Source of the DNA: Lysinibacillus sp. G4S2
GTDB lineage: Bacteria > Bacillota > Bacilli > Bacillales_A > Planococcaceae
Assembly (NCBI RefSeq): GCF_030348505.1
Contig: NZ_JAUCFJ010000002.1
Coordinates: 4,964,001-5,028,000 of the forward strand
DNA length: 64,000 nt
Reading direction: 5' to 3'
This document shows, one piece after another, positions 9,034 to 17,136 of this stretch. Under the pieces are notes generated by a model that worked only from the letters and a program-made list of their open reading frames with translations, searched no databases and was not told where the DNA came from. A program made the translations under genes and the position numbers. Numbering within the stretch: position 1 is the first letter of the stretch; the number at the start of each line of letters is the position of its first letter.

Positions 9034-9933
9034 TTATGCCCGAGTAGCAAGTACGTCTAAGTCAGCCATGATTGCTTTTAGTTGTGCATCTTCTTCCTCT
9101 GTCAATGGGAGACGCGGTAAACGACAAGGTCCGCCCGCCCAACCCTTTAATTCCATTGCACGTTTTGCAATTTGTACGTATTTACCTGATCCTTCTAAAA
9201 ACGCACATAATGGTAATAAACGATCATAAATAGCCCACGCTTCATCCAGATTGTCGTCTTTTACATTGTTATACAATTCCGTTACAAGTTCAGGCACGAT
9301 GTTTCCTGATACAGAAATCCAACCAACAGCACCAACTAGGAATGATTCAATTGCTAAATCTTCTGAACCACAGAACACTTTAATATTGTCTTGTCCTTGA
9401 CGCACAATATCACGCGCTTTGCCGATGCTACCGCTGGATTCTTTAATATGTGTAATGTTTGGTACATCTCTGCCTACTTTTAATATTGTTTCTAAGCCAA
9501 TATCCACACCAGAAGTGAATGGATTATTATAAATCATAATTGGGAAGCTTACTGATTCTGCAACTGATTTAAAATGTAAATAGATTTCTTCATCTTTTGG
9601 ATGTGCGTAATAAGAGTTAATGAGCAAAGCTGCATCTGCTCCTGCTTTTTCAGCCTGTTGTGTATATGCGATTGCCTCCGCTGTTGTTTCTGCAGCCGTA
9701 CCAACAATTAATGTAATACGACCTTTAATTTGATCAACCGCTACGTCTACTGCTTTAAAGCGCTCTTCTTTAGATAAACTTACGAATTCACCTGTGCTAC
9801 CGTTAATGGCAATACCTGTTACGCCAGCTTCAATAAAACGCTCGATGTTTTGACGGAAGCCATCCCAATCGATGTCAGTTTGGTTTAACATTGGTGTTAC
9901 TAATACTGGAAATGAACCTTCTAATTTTTTCAT
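9034..9933 (-). CDS. DapA-family lyase, probable 1-pyrroline-4-hydroxy-2-carboxylate deaminase
   Basis: The 299-residue TIM-barrel enzyme of the dihydrodipicolinate synthase/N-acetylneuraminate lyase superfamily shows GSTGEFVSLSKEER (substrate loop), Tyr in IMIYNNPF and the Schiff-base Lys in ITHIKESSGS. In bacterial trans-4-hydroxyproline catabolism a member of this family deaminates and dehydrates 1-pyrroline-4-hydroxy-2-carboxylate to alpha-ketoglutarate semialdehyde. The neighbouring epimerase and dehydrogenase genes make that role far more likely here than lysine synthesis. ATG 9933 has AGGAGGAAAG upstream. It lies 32 bases after the racemase-like gene in the same operon. Confidence 0.88.
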   Translation of the reverse strand: MKKLEGSFPVLVTPMLNQTDIDWDGFRQNIERFIEAGVTGIAINGSTGEFVSLSKEERFKAVDVAVDQIKGRITLIVGTAAETTAEAIAYTQQAEKAGADAALLINSYYAHPKDEEIYLHFKSVAESVSFPIMIYNNPFTSGVDIGLETILKVGRDVPNITHIKESSGSIGKARDIVRQGQDNIKVFCGSEDLAIESFLVGAVGWISVSGNIVPELVTELYNNVKDDNLDEAWAIYDRLLPLCAFLEGSGKYVQIAKRAMELKGWAGGPCRLPRLPLTEEEDAQLKAIMADLDVLATRA

Positions 9934-9965
9934 GCTTCTTTCCTCCTAAGTCATTCAAGTTATAT

Positions 9966-10838
9966 TTACACAATGACAAATCCTTGTTGTAGCGGATCTT
10001 CACTGTCTACTACAAATTGATGGATTCCTGTGATATATCCTGTTAATGCAATTTCGTAGCCAACCTCATGTTTGTTTACAATTTCAATACAGCTGCAAAA
10101 AATACTGTTATTTTTTTGAACAGCTTCATCGCCTAAAACTGCTAGTAATGCAAGTGTACTATCTACACTTGGCGAGCGAAGAATATAGCCATCACGTTCA
10201 AATGTTACTGAACGTACTTCACTGTCTACTTTTTCATACACAATAACGCCATCAGCTGCACTATATTTTGTACTTTCATTTACTCCCCAAGTACTAATAT
10301 CTGCTAGCTCCTCTAGGACAAGTGCCTTGAATTGTTGTGGCTTTTCTAAAACAATATAACGTCGCTCACCATCTACCACTACGAACTCCTCTTCTACAAG
10401 CGCTGGCTTCACTGTCAATTGAACTGACAGTACTGCATCCTTTTTCTCCGAAAGATGTACATTTACTTTGTAAATACCTTTTACTGTTTCAATCGTATAC
10501 ATATCATTCTCTGATACTTCAATTGTTCCAAGCTCTATTAATGCTGTCGTCGTAGCTACAAGTGCCTCATACTTAAAATCTGTAGAAGCATCGTGCTGGA
10601 AAAATAATAAACGGAATGATGCAACATTGGATGGCAAGATCATGCATCCGTTCATACCACGATGCCCACGTGGTTCGTTTAATAGAAGTTGTTTTGTAGT
10701 TTCAAATTGTGTATTTAATGCATTAGCCGCTTCCACTATATTTTCCTGAGAAATTGCGATAGGCGATTGCACGACTATGCGAAAAGCTTCTCCAACTACC
10801 TGTGTATCAATCGTTTGAAAAGATTTATGATAGTTCAT
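9966..10838 (-). CDS. Proline racemase-like protein lacking both catalytic cysteines
   Basis: The 290-residue protein is a paralog of the epimerase encoded just upstream. It keeps the shared start (FQTIDTQVVGEAFRIV) and NEPRGHRGMNG. Active racemases of this family have one Cys in an MCGHD-type motif and a second in DRSPCGTGT. Here the first region reads FKYEALVATTTALIEL and the second LRSPSVDSTLALL, so neither Cys is present. It is also about 45 residues shorter. Loss of both residues argues against racemisation or 3-hydroxyproline dehydration by the known mechanism. It is intact, has the good site AAAGGAGG before ATG 10838 and is kept in the operon, so it probably has another job, perhaps as partner of the epimerase. 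That function is unknown. Confidence 0.8.
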   Translation of the reverse strand: MNYHKSFQTIDTQVVGEAFRIVVQSPIAISQENIVEAANALNTQFETTKQLLLNEPRGHRGMNGCMILPSNVASFRLLFFQHDASTDFKYEALVATTTALIELGTIEVSENDMYTIETVKGIYKVNVHLSEKKDAVLSVQLTVKPALVEEEFVVVDGERRYIVLEKPQQFKALVLEELADISTWGVNESTKYSAADGVIVYEKVDSEVRSVTFERDGYILRSPSVDSTLALLAVLGDEAVQKNNSIFCSCIEIVNKHEVGYEIALTGYITGIHQFVVDSEDPLQQGFVIV

Positions 10839-10852
10839 ATATCTAACCTCCT

Positions 10853-11872
10853 TTAGTGATCCATTGGTGGAATCATCAGGTAGCCTTCTTTTAACGGGTC
10901 CTGATCATTGTAAAAGAATCGATGCATACCCATTACCCATGCAGATCCTGTTATTTCTGGGATAACGGCTGTTAAATCGCCAACAGCTACTTCCTCTAGT
11001 ACACGCGCTTTAAACAATGTCCCTACAATACTTTCATAAATGAACGGTTCATTAATAGAGAGCTCATTTTTCGTGTACAGTGTCGCAACTTTTGCTGAAG
11101 TACCTGTACCACATGGTGAACGATCAATTCCGCCCGGCGGTACAACGACTGTATTTTTTAAATCTGCTAATTCATTTACTGGATCTGTATAAAACTCGAT
11201 ATGCGTTAACCCATGAATAAACGAAAACTCAGGATGTACGATCTCTTCCTTGGCATTCACAGCATTGCGAAGACGGATACCTGTATTAATAATATTCGTA
11301 GCATTTTCTACTGATAAATCGAGATCCATTTTTCTAGCATCTATAATGCCGTAAAAATTGCCTCCATACGCAATTTCACATTCAACAATACCGAGTGCAG
11401 GGTCTTCAACTTCAACTGTCTTTAATAGAAAAGAAGGTACGTTTTTAAACGTTACTTCCTTGGCTATGCCATCTTCTACTTTAATTTTTACATCAATTAA
11501 ACCTGCCGGCGTATCTAATTTAATATGTGTATAAGGGGCTTGAACCTCAATTAAATTCGATTCAACAAGTGCTGTGCAGACGCCAATTGTGTCATGCCCA
11601 CACATCGGTAAGTAGCCACCAGTTTCAATATAAATCACACCTAAATCAGCTTCTGGATGGCAAGGGTCCGTAATAATAACACCTGACATGACGCTATGTC
11701 CTCGAGGCTCGTTCATCAGAAATTTTCGGATCCAGTCAAAATGCTTTTGCATATAAAGCATTTTGTCAGACATCGTTTCACCTTCAAGCTTCGGCATGCC
11801 ACTAATGAGTGAACGCGTTGGATTTCCACCTGTATGGGTATCAATTGTTGTAAATAACTTTTGAAATTTCAT
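10853..11872 (-). CDS. Probable 4-hydroxyproline 2-epimerase (proline racemase family)
   Basis: The 339-residue cofactor-free enzyme would convert trans-4-hydroxy-L-proline to cis-4-hydroxy-D-proline, the first pathway step. Both catalytic cysteines are visible: LPMCGHDTIG at about residues 92-101 and GIDRSPCGTGTSAK at about 250-263. The family also includes proline racemase and, with Thr as second residue, 3-hydroxyproline dehydratase; Cys/Cys excludes the dehydratase. The hydroxyproline assignment rests on the D-hydroxyproline dehydrogenase, deaminase and aldehyde dehydrogenase genes nearby. Its ATG overlaps the stop of the upstream oxidoreductase by four bases, so the two are translationally coupled. 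Confidence 0.88.
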   Translation of the reverse strand: MKFQKLFTTIDTHTGGNPTRSLISGMPKLEGETMSDKMLYMQKHFDWIRKFLMNEPRGHSVMSGVIITDPCHPEADLGVIYIETGGYLPMCGHDTIGVCTALVESNLIEVQAPYTHIKLDTPAGLIDVKIKVEDGIAKEVTFKNVPSFLLKTVEVEDPALGIVECEIAYGGNFYGIIDARKMDLDLSVENATNIINTGIRLRNAVNAKEEIVHPEFSFIHGLTHIEFYTDPVNELADLKNTVVVPPGGIDRSPCGTGTSAKVATLYTKNELSINEPFIYESIVGTLFKARVLEEVAVGDLTAVIPEITGSAWVMGMHRFFYNDQDPLKEGYLMIPPMDH

Positions 11873-13050
11873 TTGTGGAGTACCCCTTTCTTAAATCTAT
11901 TCATATTGACTGGCTCAGTAGGAATACATGTATCTTTGTGTTGTAGCAATTCTTGCACAAGCTTTCCTGTAACTGCCGCTAAGCTAATACCGTCCCCTTC
12001 ATGGCCTGCCGCTATGTAGAAGCCTGGTACCTCCCCTACTTCACAAATAATTGGTAAATGATCCTCTGTCCATGGTCTTAGCCCCGCATATGTACGAATA
12101 ACCGACATATCAGCGATTTTAGGATAAAAGCGTACTGCACGTCTGGCAATCATCTTCACGACATCATGATTTACTTTCGTATCAAAGCCAACAAATTGGC
12201 GACTACTCCCTATTAAAAAGTTTTGTGCTTCTGTCGGCTCAAATACTAAAGCAACCCCATATTTTTCGATATCCGCATCCACCATACGCTCTCCACCGAA
12301 TTTAGAAATCAAATAACCGAATTCCATGACCTTTCTTAGACCTACTGGTTGCTGACGCGATGCAACAATAATATGACCTTTACGTGGTTTAATAGGTACG
12401 TCAACGTCGAGCATTTTTCCAATAATCGGTGCCCAAATACCACAAGCATTAATAACTTTATTGGCTGTCATGATCCCTTCGTTAGTCTCGATTAAAAACG
12501 TGCCACTCGGCTGTTTCTTTATGTTTTTTACTTCCGTATGCTTTCGTATTTTTGCACCAAATTTTTCTGCTGAATGGAACATAGAAAATGTCAGCATATA
12601 CGGATTTACTGTGGAATCTGTTTTACACTCCAATCCACCATACAAATCATCTGCAAAAAATTTTGACTCGTTACGCAAGTCTGCGCGATCTAACATATTA
12701 AAATCTAAACCCGCTTCTTGTTGACGAGTTACCCATTGCTGAGCAGCTTCCATTTCTACATCACTTTCACAAACAAGAATACTTCCAGGGTTGCGATATT
12801 CAAATTTAATGTCCAAATCTTTATCTAACTCATGTACTAATTGTTGGCTTACTAATGACATTTGGCTATCAAAGCCTGGATCCTTATCTATAGCTAAAAT
12901 ATTTCCATCACAGCGAGAAGATGTACCACTCGCCAATTCATTTTTTTCAAGTACCATTATTTCTAGGCCCGCCTTTGCACAATAATAAGCAATTGCCCCG
13001 CCAATAATGCCACCGCCAATAACTACGATATCATGATGAGATTTCTGCAA
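11869..13050 (-). CDS. FAD-dependent D-amino-acid dehydrogenase family, probable D-hydroxyproline dehydrogenase catalytic subunit
   Basis: The 393-residue DAO-superfamily flavoprotein has the dinucleotide-binding motif VVIGGGIIGGAIAYYCAKAG near its start, ELASGTSSRCDGN just after it, and a C-terminal GHEGDGISLA segment. It is like the HcnC/beta subunit of heteromeric D-hydroxyproline dehydrogenases, which oxidise cis-4-hydroxy-D-proline to 1-pyrroline-4-hydroxy-2-carboxylate. The other candidate subunits are on the facing operon at 15053-16867. Translation starts at TTG 13050, preceded by AAGGGGGGAG; no ATG fits. It is first in the leftward operon, with a sigma-54 promoter at 13085-13100. Confidence 0.85.
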   Translation of the reverse strand: MQKSHHDIVVIGGGIIGGAIAYYCAKAGLEIMVLEKNELASGTSSRCDGNILAIDKDPGFDSQMSLVSQQLVHELDKDLDIKFEYRNPGSILVCESDVEMEAAQQWVTRQQEAGLDFNMLDRADLRNESKFFADDLYGGLECKTDSTVNPYMLTFSMFHSAEKFGAKIRKHTEVKNIKKQPSGTFLIETNEGIMTANKVINACGIWAPIIGKMLDVDVPIKPRKGHIIVASRQQPVGLRKVMEFGYLISKFGGERMVDADIEKYGVALVFEPTEAQNFLIGSSRQFVGFDTKVNHDVVKMIARRAVRFYPKIADMSVIRTYAGLRPWTEDHLPIICEVGEVPGFYIAAGHEGDGISLAAVTGKLVQELLQHKDTCIPTEPVNMNRFKKGVLHK

Positions 13051-13084
13051 GACTCTCCCCCCTTTTTGCTAGCACTTAACATTC

Positions 13085-13100
13085 TGCAAAAAACGTGCCA
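13085..13100 (-). promoter_or_regulatory. Sigma-54 (-24/-12) promoter of the leftward hydroxyproline operon
   Basis: On the minus strand this reads TGGCACGTTTTTTGCA, a full match to the TGGCACG-N4-TTGCA consensus, with the GG and GC pairs 12 bases apart. The predicted transcript starts near 13074, about 24 bases before the TTG start of the dehydrogenase gene. Confidence 0.93.
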
Positions 13101-13110
13101 ATCTATCTAT

Positions 13111-13140
13111 TTGGAATTTGTTTGATAAACTATGTAGTAT
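13111..13140 (+). promoter_or_regulatory. Likely sigma-A promoter of the sigma-54 activator gene
   Basis: TTGGAA (13111-13116), 18 bases, TAGTAT (13135-13140). A start near 13147 would make the possible GTG start at 13141 unusable and supports TTG 13204 as the true start. It faces away from the sigma-54 promoter at 13085. Confidence 0.55.
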
Positions 13141-13203
13141 GTGTCAAAATTATTTATATTATTCGAAAAAATTGGACGAATGATTCATGAAGGGGGCCTT
13201 ATT

Positions 13204-14910
13204 TTGCATCCATACCATTTAATTATGAATAAAATGTTAAAACGGAATTTGGCTTTTATCCCAATAGAGAATGTTGTGACTATACTTAACGATGACAAGA
13301 TACAGTACTTTGTCATTGAAAATGATAAACCTTATGCAGTGAAACGAGGGAAAAGAAAAAGTGATTTTGACTATATAGCCTGTCAAATTGTCCGCATGGA
13401 TTGCCCAATCAAAACAGCACTTGATTATTTGGAGGAATATGAATTCTTACTTATACGTGATGAAACAAAACAATATATAGGATATTTATCGAAAGATTCC
13501 TTGATGTACGATCTCGCATATGAATTAGAGTGTATAAACGCTTATTTAAACACCATCTTAGAAACGATTAATGAATCGTGTACTGTCATTGATCGTCATC
13601 AAAACGTGATTTATTGGACTAAAGGAGCGGAAAGTATTTTTTCTGTATCTGGGGAAAATATTATTGGAAAGCCAATCACAGATTTCTTTAAGGAAGATCA
13701 ACTTGAAATTTTACATACATTGCAGCATGGAAAATCCGTTTATCAACAACAGCATTTTCCGCGTGAAGATCTAGTTGTAATGATTAATTCCAACCCTGTT
13801 ATGTTAAACGATCAAACGATAGGCGCAGTCGTTGCCGAAACTGATATTACCCATGTAAAAAAATTAAACGAAGAGCTTCATATTACTTCTGAAAAATTAT
13901 TGAATTTAGAGAAACAGATGAATACGAACGGCTTAGCCTATGACCCATTTACACTTATTCGCGGTAATAGCCCCACTCTGAAAAAGGTGCTCGAAAAAGT
14001 AAAAAAGGTCGCAAAAACCGAGGCAAATATTTTAATCTATGGAGAAAGTGGCGTCGGGAAAGAGCTTTTCGCACGTGCAGTCCACGCAATCCGTGAAAAA
14101 CCAGATGCACCATTTGTAGCTATCAACTGTGGAGCCATTCCAAGTGGCTTATTCGAAAGTGAGATTTTTGGTTATGAAAAAGGAGCCTTTTCTGGAGCAC
14201 ATCAAAAAGGAAAAAAAGGAAAAGTGGAGCTTGCACGAGGAGGTACACTGTTTTTAGATGAAATTGGAGAAATGCCTTTAGATATGCAGGTAAAGATTTT
14301 ACGATTGCTACAGGAAAAAACATTTTATGCAGTAGGCGGCACAAAAGAAATGGATGTCGATTTTAATTTAGTAGCCGCTACTAACAGGGATCTGAAGCAA
14401 TTGGTGGAAGAAGGGAAATTCAGAGAAGACTTATATTATCGTTTAAATGTCGTAAATTTCACGGTGCCACCACTACGAGAACGTGCTTCAGATATTTTGG
14501 AGATTAGTAACTACTTCTTATATGAAAAATCCATTAAATATAATCGGCCTATTCAAGGAATTCCACCTGAAATTGCACAGATTCTTTTGCAGTATCAATG
14601 GCCAGGAAATGTTCGTGAACTAGGTAATGTTATAGAACGCCTCGTTGTTTTTTCTGATGAAGGGGCAATTCATATAGAAGATTTACCTGCAGATATTTTA
14701 GCAGCCGTTCCAAAAAGCGAAAAGCTTGACGCACGAAAGGATTTTCCACAAGGAACGGAACTAAGCAATCAACTCGAGCATTATGAACGTGAAATTATTT
14801 TAGAGCAACTTGCTTTAGTAAACGGCAATAAAAAAATATGTGCCAAAAATTTAGGCATTACTCGGGCAACATTATACAATCGATTAAAAAAATTAAACAT
14901 CGATGTCTAA
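13204..14910 (+). CDS. Sigma-54-dependent transcriptional activator of the hydroxyproline locus
   Basis: The 568-residue activator has, in order: an N-terminal region of about 120 residues that looks CBS-like, a PAS domain (INESCTVIDRHQNVIYWTKG), an AAA+ domain and a C-terminal Fis-type helix-turn-helix (CAKNLGITRATLYNRLKKL). The AAA+ domain shows Walker A GESGVGKELF, the sigma-54 contact loop GAFSGAHQKG (Ser in place of Thr in GAFTGA) and Walker B GGTLFLDEIGEM. The open frame begins at GTG 13141, but TTG 13204 has AGGGGG nine bases upstream. It lies between the two operons whose -24/-12 promoters it presumably activates. The N-terminal region probably senses hydroxyproline or a product, which is inferred. 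Confidence 0.92.
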   Translation: MHPYHLIMNKMLKRNLAFIPIENVVTILNDDKIQYFVIENDKPYAVKRGKRKSDFDYIACQIVRMDCPIKTALDYLEEYEFLLIRDETKQYIGYLSKDSLMYDLAYELECINAYLNTILETINESCTVIDRHQNVIYWTKGAESIFSVSGENIIGKPITDFFKEDQLEILHTLQHGKSVYQQQHFPREDLVVMINSNPVMLNDQTIGAVVAETDITHVKKLNEELHITSEKLLNLEKQMNTNGLAYDPFTLIRGNSPTLKKVLEKVKKVAKTEANILIYGESGVGKELFARAVHAIREKPDAPFVAINCGAIPSGLFESEIFGYEKGAFSGAHQKGKKGKVELARGGTLFLDEIGEMPLDMQVKILRLLQEKTFYAVGGTKEMDVDFNLVAATNRDLKQLVEEGKFREDLYYRLNVVNFTVPPLRERASDILEISNYFLYEKSIKYNRPIQGIPPEIAQILLQYQWPGNVRELGNVIERLVVFSDEGAIHIEDLPADILAAVPKSEKLDARKDFPQGTELSNQLEHYEREIILEQLALVNGNKKICAKNLGITRATLYNRLKKLNIDV

Positions 14911-14923
14911 TTTTTTAAAATAA

Positions 14924-14943
14924 GTGTCAATATTTTTATACAC
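14924..14943 (+). promoter_or_regulatory. Candidate activator binding site (imperfect palindrome)
   Basis: GTGTCAATATTTTTATACAC has GTGT/ACAC ends and lies 51 bases upstream of the -24/-12 promoter at 14994. A related GTGTCAAAATTATTTATA lies at 13141, about 40 bases upstream of the facing promoter. NtrC-type activators bind upstream palindromes, so this is a reasonable but unproven site. Confidence 0.4.
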
Positions 14944-14993
14944 TTTTCTTTCAATTTGCATCAAGCCATTAATGTACTTCTAAAAACACTTCA

Positions 14994-15009
14994 TGGCACA
15001 GTTTTTGCA
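14994..15009 (+). promoter_or_regulatory. Sigma-54 (-24/-12) promoter of the rightward dehydrogenase subunit operon
   Basis: TGGCACAGTTTTTGCA matches TGGCAC-N5-TTGCA, with GG and GC 12 bases apart. It lies 44 bases before the ATG at 15053. Confidence 0.93.
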
Positions 15010-15052
15010 GTAACTACTATGTAAATAAAATTCCTTACTTAGGGGTGTAGTT

Positions 15053-15319
15053 ATGCAAAATAAATCTATGATTGTATGTCGTTGTGAAGAAGTTAGCTAC
15101 GATGAACTCGTACAAGTAGCATCTGAAAATAATTGCTCTGCTCGTGAACTTAAGCTACGAACACGGGCAGGTATGGGCTATTGTGGTGGTCGTACTTGTC
15201 GTACAATGGTCGATCAAATCGCACACAAACATCACCCACGACCAGACTGCGAAATTTCATTAAAATATCAGGCACCCATTCGTCCTGTGCGGTTTGCCGA
15301 CCTAGGGGAGGTTAAATAA
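15053..15319 (+). CDS. Stand-alone BFD-like [2Fe-2S] protein
   Basis: The 88-residue protein has the four-cysteine pattern of bacterioferritin-associated ferredoxin-like domains: IVCRCEEVSYDEL, then RTRAGMGYCGGRTCRTMV. In many HcnB-type dehydrogenase subunits this domain is the C-terminal part of the large FAD protein; here it is a separate small protein ahead of the FAD subunit gene. It probably passes electrons within a heteromeric D-hydroxyproline dehydrogenase. ATG 15053 follows AGGGGTG. The stop codon overlaps the next start by one base. Confidence 0.85.
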   Translation: MQNKSMIVCRCEEVSYDELVQVASENNCSARELKLRTRAGMGYCGGRTCRTMVDQIAHKHHPRPDCEISLKYQAPIRPVRFADLGEVK

Positions 15320-15660
15320 TGACTGAACGTATTTTGACCCACCCTGTTTTAGGAGTTTTACCTTCAAAGGAAAAAGTGTCTTTCACTTTTGATGACCAAG
15401 AATATGAGGGATACAAAGGTGAACCCTTAGCAGCTGCCCTACTTGCAAATGGTATTCGCACCTTACGTGTCCATGAAGAAACAGGTCACCCCCGTGGCAT
15501 CTACTGTAATATTGGCCACTGCTTTGAATGTCGCGTCAATGTTAACGGCTTAGAAGGAGAACGCGCATGTATAACACCTGTCTCTGAAGGCATGGTTGTG
15601 AAAAGTGGTAAAACACTTCCTACGTCGGTCCGTGACTGGAGGAAAAACAATGGAAAATAA
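15319..15660 (+). CDS. [2Fe-2S] ferredoxin-like subunit (HcnA type)
   Basis: The 113-residue protein has a plant-type [2Fe-2S] cluster motif in IYCNIGHCFECRV (CX4CX2C) and a last Cys in GERACITPV. It resembles HcnA and the gamma subunit of heteromeric D-amino-acid or hydroxyproline dehydrogenases. Upstream of the cluster is a ferredoxin-like beta-grasp start (VSFTFDDQEYEGYKGEP). It overlaps both neighbours, by 1 base on the left and 11 on the right, typical of subunits made together. Confidence 0.86.
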   Translation: MTERILTHPVLGVLPSKEKVSFTFDDQEYEGYKGEPLAAALLANGIRTLRVHEETGHPRGIYCNIGHCFECRVNVNGLEGERACITPVSEGMVVKSGKTLPTSVRDWRKNNGK

Positions 15661-16867
15661 AGTGATTATTATTGGTGCTGGTCCTGCTGGGCTATCTGCC
15701 GCTATTACATTAGCAGAAAAAAATATAGCTGTTCTTGTCATTGATGAATACTTATATGCAGGAGGACGCTTACTTGGACAATTATATGAAGAAAGCCCAG
15801 GGAAATGGTGGAATGGCATTGTAGAATCCGAGCGTTTATTGGAACGTGCAAAAGCTCTCAATGTCGAACTTTTACTACAAACGAGCGTTTCAGATTTAGA
15901 AAAAATTGAGCAAGAGTGGATCGTCCATACAAATAAAGGTGTATTTCGTACAAGGCAGCTTCTGTTAGCTACAGGTGCCGCTGAATCTCCATTCCCAATT
16001 CCAGGATGGACACTTCCTGGCGTAATGTCTGTAGGAGCTGCACAAGTAATGACAAATGTACATCGTGTAAAGCCTGGCAAACGTGGGGTCATTATTGGCG
16101 TTAACGTACTTTCCTCAGCCATCGCAATGGAATTACAAATTGCAGGCGTTCAAGTAGCAGCTATCACATTACCCGCTACTAACTTATTAACAGAGGATAG
16201 CGGAAACCCTCTAGAGGTCATGAATTCACTACTACATGTATCTCATATGGCCCCCTCTCCCCTTGTTAAAATCGGCAGTAAGTTTATGAAAAATGAATTT
16301 ATGAAAAAGTTAGGCATTACCTTCTATCCAAAAAACGGAGTAAAAATGTGGGATATTCCAATTATGTTACGAAAAGCAGTCGTTGAAATTGTTGGCAAAG
16401 ATCAAGTAGAAGGTGTAATCATTGCAACAGTAAATACTGACGGCTCCATCATTCCCGGCAGTGAAAAACGCATTAAAGCAGATTTCGTTTGTATCGCCGG
16501 CGGATTATATCCTTTAGCAGAGCTTGCTTCTTTAGCAGGTTGTCCATTCCATTATATTGAACAATTAGGTGGATTCATCCCGTTACATAATGAGCAAATG
16601 GAAACCAACTTAGAGGGACTACATGTTGCAGGTAATATTACAGGTATTGAAGGAGCAAAAGTTGCGTTAGCACAAGGGAAAGTTGCTGCGCTTACAATCG
16701 CACATAAATTAGACACTGGCACTACAAAGCAAGAAATTCAACGCGCTATTGAAGATGTCGAGACAACAAGAGCAAACGCACATATTCAATTCCATCCAGA
16801 AGTTTTAGCAGGTCGCCAACAATTGAAAAAAATTTGGATAGAGTCATATCCAAAAGTCACCAAATAA
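15650..16867 (+). CDS. FAD/NAD(P)-binding oxidoreductase subunit (HcnB type), probable D-hydroxyproline dehydrogenase
   Basis: The 405-residue pyridine-nucleotide-disulfide-oxidoreductase-like protein has GAGPAGLSAAITLAEKNI at the N-terminus for FAD. A central Rossmann segment follows (GVIIGVNVLSSAIAMELQIA), and near the C-terminus comes LHVAGNITGIEGAKVALAQG. It matches the HcnB/alpha subunit of heteromeric dehydrogenases, except that the usual C-terminal [2Fe-2S] domain is missing and is encoded separately at 15053. The frame opens at 15605, but ATG 15650 has GGAGG upstream. It presumably works with the DAO-type subunit on the facing operon (11869-13050). Confidence 0.85.
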   Translation: MENKVIIIGAGPAGLSAAITLAEKNIAVLVIDEYLYAGGRLLGQLYEESPGKWWNGIVESERLLERAKALNVELLLQTSVSDLEKIEQEWIVHTNKGVFRTRQLLLATGAAESPFPIPGWTLPGVMSVGAAQVMTNVHRVKPGKRGVIIGVNVLSSAIAMELQIAGVQVAAITLPATNLLTEDSGNPLEVMNSLLHVSHMAPSPLVKIGSKFMKNEFMKKLGITFYPKNGVKMWDIPIMLRKAVVEIVGKDQVEGVIIATVNTDGSIIPGSEKRIKADFVCIAGGLYPLAELASLAGCPFHYIEQLGGFIPLHNEQMETNLEGLHVAGNITGIEGAKVALAQGKVAALTIAHKLDTGTTKQEIQRAIEDVETTRANAHIQFHPEVLAGRQQLKKIWIESYPKVTK

Positions 16868-16897
16868 AACTGTCAGTATTTTAGACAAAACAAAAAA

Positions 16898-16945
16898 GTG
16901 TATAACATTTAAAAATTAGACTATTACCTTGTGTTACATTTACAC
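16898..16945 (+). promoter_or_regulatory. Possible activator sites upstream of the symporter promoter
   Basis: GTGTATAACATTT at 16898 and the palindrome GTGTTACATTTACAC at 16931-16945 share the GTGT half with the candidate site at 14924. They lie 176-223 bases upstream of the -24/-12 promoter at 17121. The terminator at 16993 lies between. Weak evidence. Confidence 0.25.
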
Positions 16946-16989
16946 GCTGCAAGCATTCGAGTCAGCGTAAACAATACTACAAACTGAAG

Positions 16990-17036
16990 AAAAAAAATCC
17001 TTTTCTCACACTACAGAGAAAAGGATTTTTATTTTT
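16990..17036 (+). terminator. Terminator of the dehydrogenase subunit operon
   Basis: Perfect 15-base stem AAAAATCCTTTTCTC/GAGAAAAGGATTTTT (16993-17007 and 17016-17030) with an eight-base loop and a T-rich tail. Confidence 0.9.
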
Positions 17037-17051
17037 TATAGGGTTATTATA

Positions 17052-17118
17052 CGCCCGTGAAAAGCGCTCCCGAAGTGAAGTGTTCATTCAAGTACATATT
17101 TTGCTGAAGAGCCTTTTT
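17052..17118 (+). repeat. Second copy of the TCAAGTACATATTTT repeat, abutting a sigma-54 promoter
   Basis: GAAAAGCGCTCCCGAAGTGA, then ATTCAAGTACATATTTTGCT and GAAGAGCC match the second half of the repeat at 5637-5755. It ends three bases before the -24/-12 promoter at 17121. Confidence 0.7.
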
Positions 17119-17120
17119 TA

Positions 17121-17136
17121 TGGCACAAAAAATGCA
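17121..17136 (+). promoter_or_regulatory. Sigma-54 (-24/-12) promoter of the AGCS symporter
   Basis: TGGCACAAAAAATGCA keeps GG and GC at the required 12-base distance; the -12 box is ATGCA rather than TTGCA. It gives a leader of about 210 bases before the GTG start at 17361. I see no known riboswitch in that leader. Confidence 0.82.
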
